A DNA stretch of 64,000 nt from Desulfoprunum benzoelyticum (GTDB lineage: Bacteria; Desulfobacterota; Desulfobulbia; Desulfobulbales; Desulfocapsaceae): contig NZ_JACHEO010000020.1 of NCBI RefSeq assembly GCF_014201505.1, positions 1 to 64,000 on the forward strand, given 5' to 3'. Each line of letters opens with the position of its first letter. The first letter of the stretch is position 1. The notes under the pieces are model-generated. The model saw only the letters and a program-made list of their open reading frames with translations. It was not told the DNA's origin and did no database searches. This document shows positions 62,570 through 64,000 of this stretch, piece by piece. The translations under genes were made by a program, and so were the position numbers.

Positions 62570-64000
62570 ATGACTGCAAAGAAAAAAACGGAAGAACCAT
62601 CAGGCGAAGTTCCGGCGAAGGCGACAACCGGCGCGTGGTGGAAAAGCACCGGTGTCGACGAGAGGGAAACGGCTCAGGTAGCGGAAGAAGCGGAGGGGCA
62701 AAAGATCGACGGAGAAAAAAAACCGCAACCGGCACGGAGAAGTGGGCGCAAGAAGGCTGCTCCGCCGGTGAAGATCGATGATGCCGATCAGGATGCGGCT
62801 GTTCCTGTCGAGGTCGAGGCTGTCGAAAAACCCAAGCGCAAGCGTGCGGTTAAGAAGAAGACGGAGAGCGAAGGCGACCGGGCCGAAGCGGCAGCGGCGC
62901 CGGTCGAGGCCTTAGAGCAGGAGTCGGCCTCCGACAACACATCTGGTGGAGAGAAAGTGGAAGCAGTCGCTGAAATCCCCGCCATTGTTGGGCCGTCTGG
63001 AGAGCAGGCTGCAATCCCGAAGGCGGCGAGAAAACGCTCGCCGCGAAAGAAACGGCCACTGCCGGAGCCCGACGCTGCCGAGTCTGTAGAGGATCAGACG
63101 GGCACCGACGCTGAGAGCGGCCTTCAAGCTGGAACGAACCTCGAAATTGAGAGTGGCCCCGAGATTGAGACGGTCTCCGAGGGTGAAACGAGTCCCGGCG
63201 ATGCGGCAGGCGGCAATGAAGGAACTGAAGGCCAGGAGATACCACTCCCGCGTGCCGACGAGAAGAAGGCCGGTTCGCGCCGGTCGCGGCGGGGAAGGCG
63301 GTCAAAACGCAAGGACGGCGACGCACCCGAACTTCCTCGGAAAGATGCCGCGGCAGATGCCGATTCCGAGGTGCCGGTGGTTGTGCCAGGAGAAGGTGCC
63401 CAGCCGTCGCGGGGGAGAGGTCGGGTTCAGGATGATGAGGATGTCGAGGTCGAGGATATCGACGATACGTTTGTCGAGGATGAGGAAGACGATGACAGCT
63501 TCATCGAAGAGGAACATCTGCCGGAAAACATCCGCAAGCCGGTCTGCAAGCTGCTGATCAATGCCGAAGAACCCGAGGAATGTCGTCTTGCTCTTCTGGA
63601 AGATGGCCGTCTCGAGTCGATCCACGTCTCCACCATCAACCGGACCCAGACCAGAAACAACATCTACAAGGCCAGGATCGTGGCGATCGAACCCAACCTG
63701 CAGGCCGCCTTTGTCGATTACGGCACGGAGAAGAACGGCTTTTTGCCCTTCAGTGAAATCCATCCCGAGTATTTCAAGCAGGACCTATCCGGTGAAACGA
63801 AACGGCTTGTCGAGGCGCAGAGCTGGAAAAAACTCAGCATCACCGATGTCGTCGACAAGGGGCAGGAGGTGCTGGTCCAGGTCGTGAAGGAGGAGGTCGG
63901 TAAGAAAGGGGCCAACATGACGACCTACCTGTCGCTTCCCGGTCGTTGCGTTGTCCTCATGCCCGGCTCGGACTCCTCCGGCATCTCGCGGAAAATTTCC
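62570..64000 (+). CDS. rne: Ribonuclease E/G with long N-terminal extension (partial)
   Basis: The gene starts at ATG 62570 with AAGGAAG nearby upstream and is open for 477 codons to the window edge. From residue about 328 it matches the Rne/Rng family: KLLINAEEPEECRLALLEDGRLES, then NIYKARIVAIEPNLQAAFVDYGTEKNGFLPFSEIHPEYF (start of the S1 domain), then VQVVKEEVGKKGANMTTYLSLPGRCVVLMPGS. Residues 1-325 are a low-complexity, highly charged region: lysine/arginine clusters such as KPKRKRAVKKK and RRSRRGRRSKRK alternate with acidic runs. This is the type of disordered scaffold or RNA-binding region found at the C-terminus of E. coli RNase E, here placed at the N-terminus. Central mRNA decay enzyme. 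Confidence 0.92.
   Translation, partial: MTAKKKTEEPSGEVPAKATTGAWWKSTGVDERETAQVAEEAEGQKIDGEKKPQPARRSGRKKAAPPVKIDDADQDAAVPVEVEAVEKPKRKRAVKKKTESEGDRAEAAAAPVEALEQESASDNTSGGEKVEAVAEIPAIVGPSGEQAAIPKAARKRSPRKKRPLPEPDAAESVEDQTGTDAESGLQAGTNLEIESGPEIETVSEGETSPGDAAGGNEGTEGQEIPLPRADEKKAGSRRSRRGRRSKRKDGDAPELPRKDAAADADSEVPVVVPGEGAQPSRGRGRVQDDEDVEVEDIDDTFVEDEEDDDSFIEEEHLPENIRKPVCKLLINAEEPEECRLALLEDGRLESIHVSTINRTQTRNNIYKARIVAIEPNLQAAFVDYGTEKNGFLPFSEIHPEYFKQDLSGETKRLVEAQSWKKLSITDVVDKGQEVLVQVVKEEVGKKGANMTTYLSLPGRCVVLMPGSDSSGISRKIS

Overview
The window is about 64 kb of GC-rich chromosome from a Gram-negative, sulfate-reducing bacterium. The best fit is the order Desulfobulbales (Desulfobacterota, formerly Deltaproteobacteria). 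The deciding evidence is a complete dsrMKJOP operon (43.3-48.4 kb). Supporting evidence is an outer-membrane LPS exporter (LptD), sigma-54 circuits, a TRAP transporter and a siroheme/heme cluster. The genus-level assignment is inference. I found no rRNA, tRNA, CRISPR array, transposase or prophage gene. Most of the window is ordinary, densely packed core chromosome.

Layout. 0-4 kb: a secreted ATP-dependent DNA ligase (LigE type) bracketed by a short inverted repeat, then a cytosolic GAF-histidine kinase and NtrC-type regulator pair. 4-10 kb: FemAB-like aminoacyltransferase, CcdA, a DUF255 thioredoxin-fold protein and two DMT exporters. 10-13.5 kb: dctPQM TRAP transporter behind a good sigma-54 promoter, with a long stem-loop between dctP and dctQ. 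13.6-23.2 kb: Tex, folP-ftsH and carB-carA. 23.8-26.1 kb: an orphan SLOG-like protein and cmoA-cmoB. 26.4-28.9 kb: a complete phage-shock module, pspABC plus divergent pspF, with a recognisable sigma-54 promoter. 29-35 kb: a Ca2+/Na+ antiporter, a divergent biotinyl-carrier protein with its own biotin-ligase-like partner, then recO, rodZ-like and surA-like genes. 35-42.5 kb: TlpA, a tiny secreted protein behind a consensus promoter, a methyltransferase, sirC-ccsA-hemA-orf166 (overlapping), and Prc protease. 42.7-48.5 kb: a free-standing RsbRD-type sensor domain followed by dsrMKJOP, ending in a textbook terminator. 48.5-54 kb: flavodoxin-like protein, prepilin peptidase, pyrK-pyrD, aroE-aroA. 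54-62 kb: CsgG-like lipoprotein, then a minus-strand envelope cluster (lptD, DHH protein, mltB, mltA, SAM hydroxide adenosyltransferase). 62.6 kb to the end: the 5' part of an RNase E/G gene whose protein has an unusually long N-terminal disordered extension.

How the genes work together. Siroheme for the dissimilatory sulfite reductase (SirC, HemA), heme delivery and cytochrome c assembly (CcsA, CcdA, TlpA) and the DsrMKJOP membrane complex, which carries b- and c-type hemes, form one functional theme. Envelope maintenance forms the second: Psp response, SurA, Prc, LptD, MltA/MltB, RodZ and FtsH. No large unknown system stands out. The most interesting unexplained items are the biotinyl-carrier/ligase pair at 30.2-31.8 kb, the promoter-operator arrangements before the dsr operon and carAB, the strongly promoted 68-residue secreted protein at 35.8 kb, the SLOG-like orphan at 23.8 kb, and the N-terminally extended RNase E.
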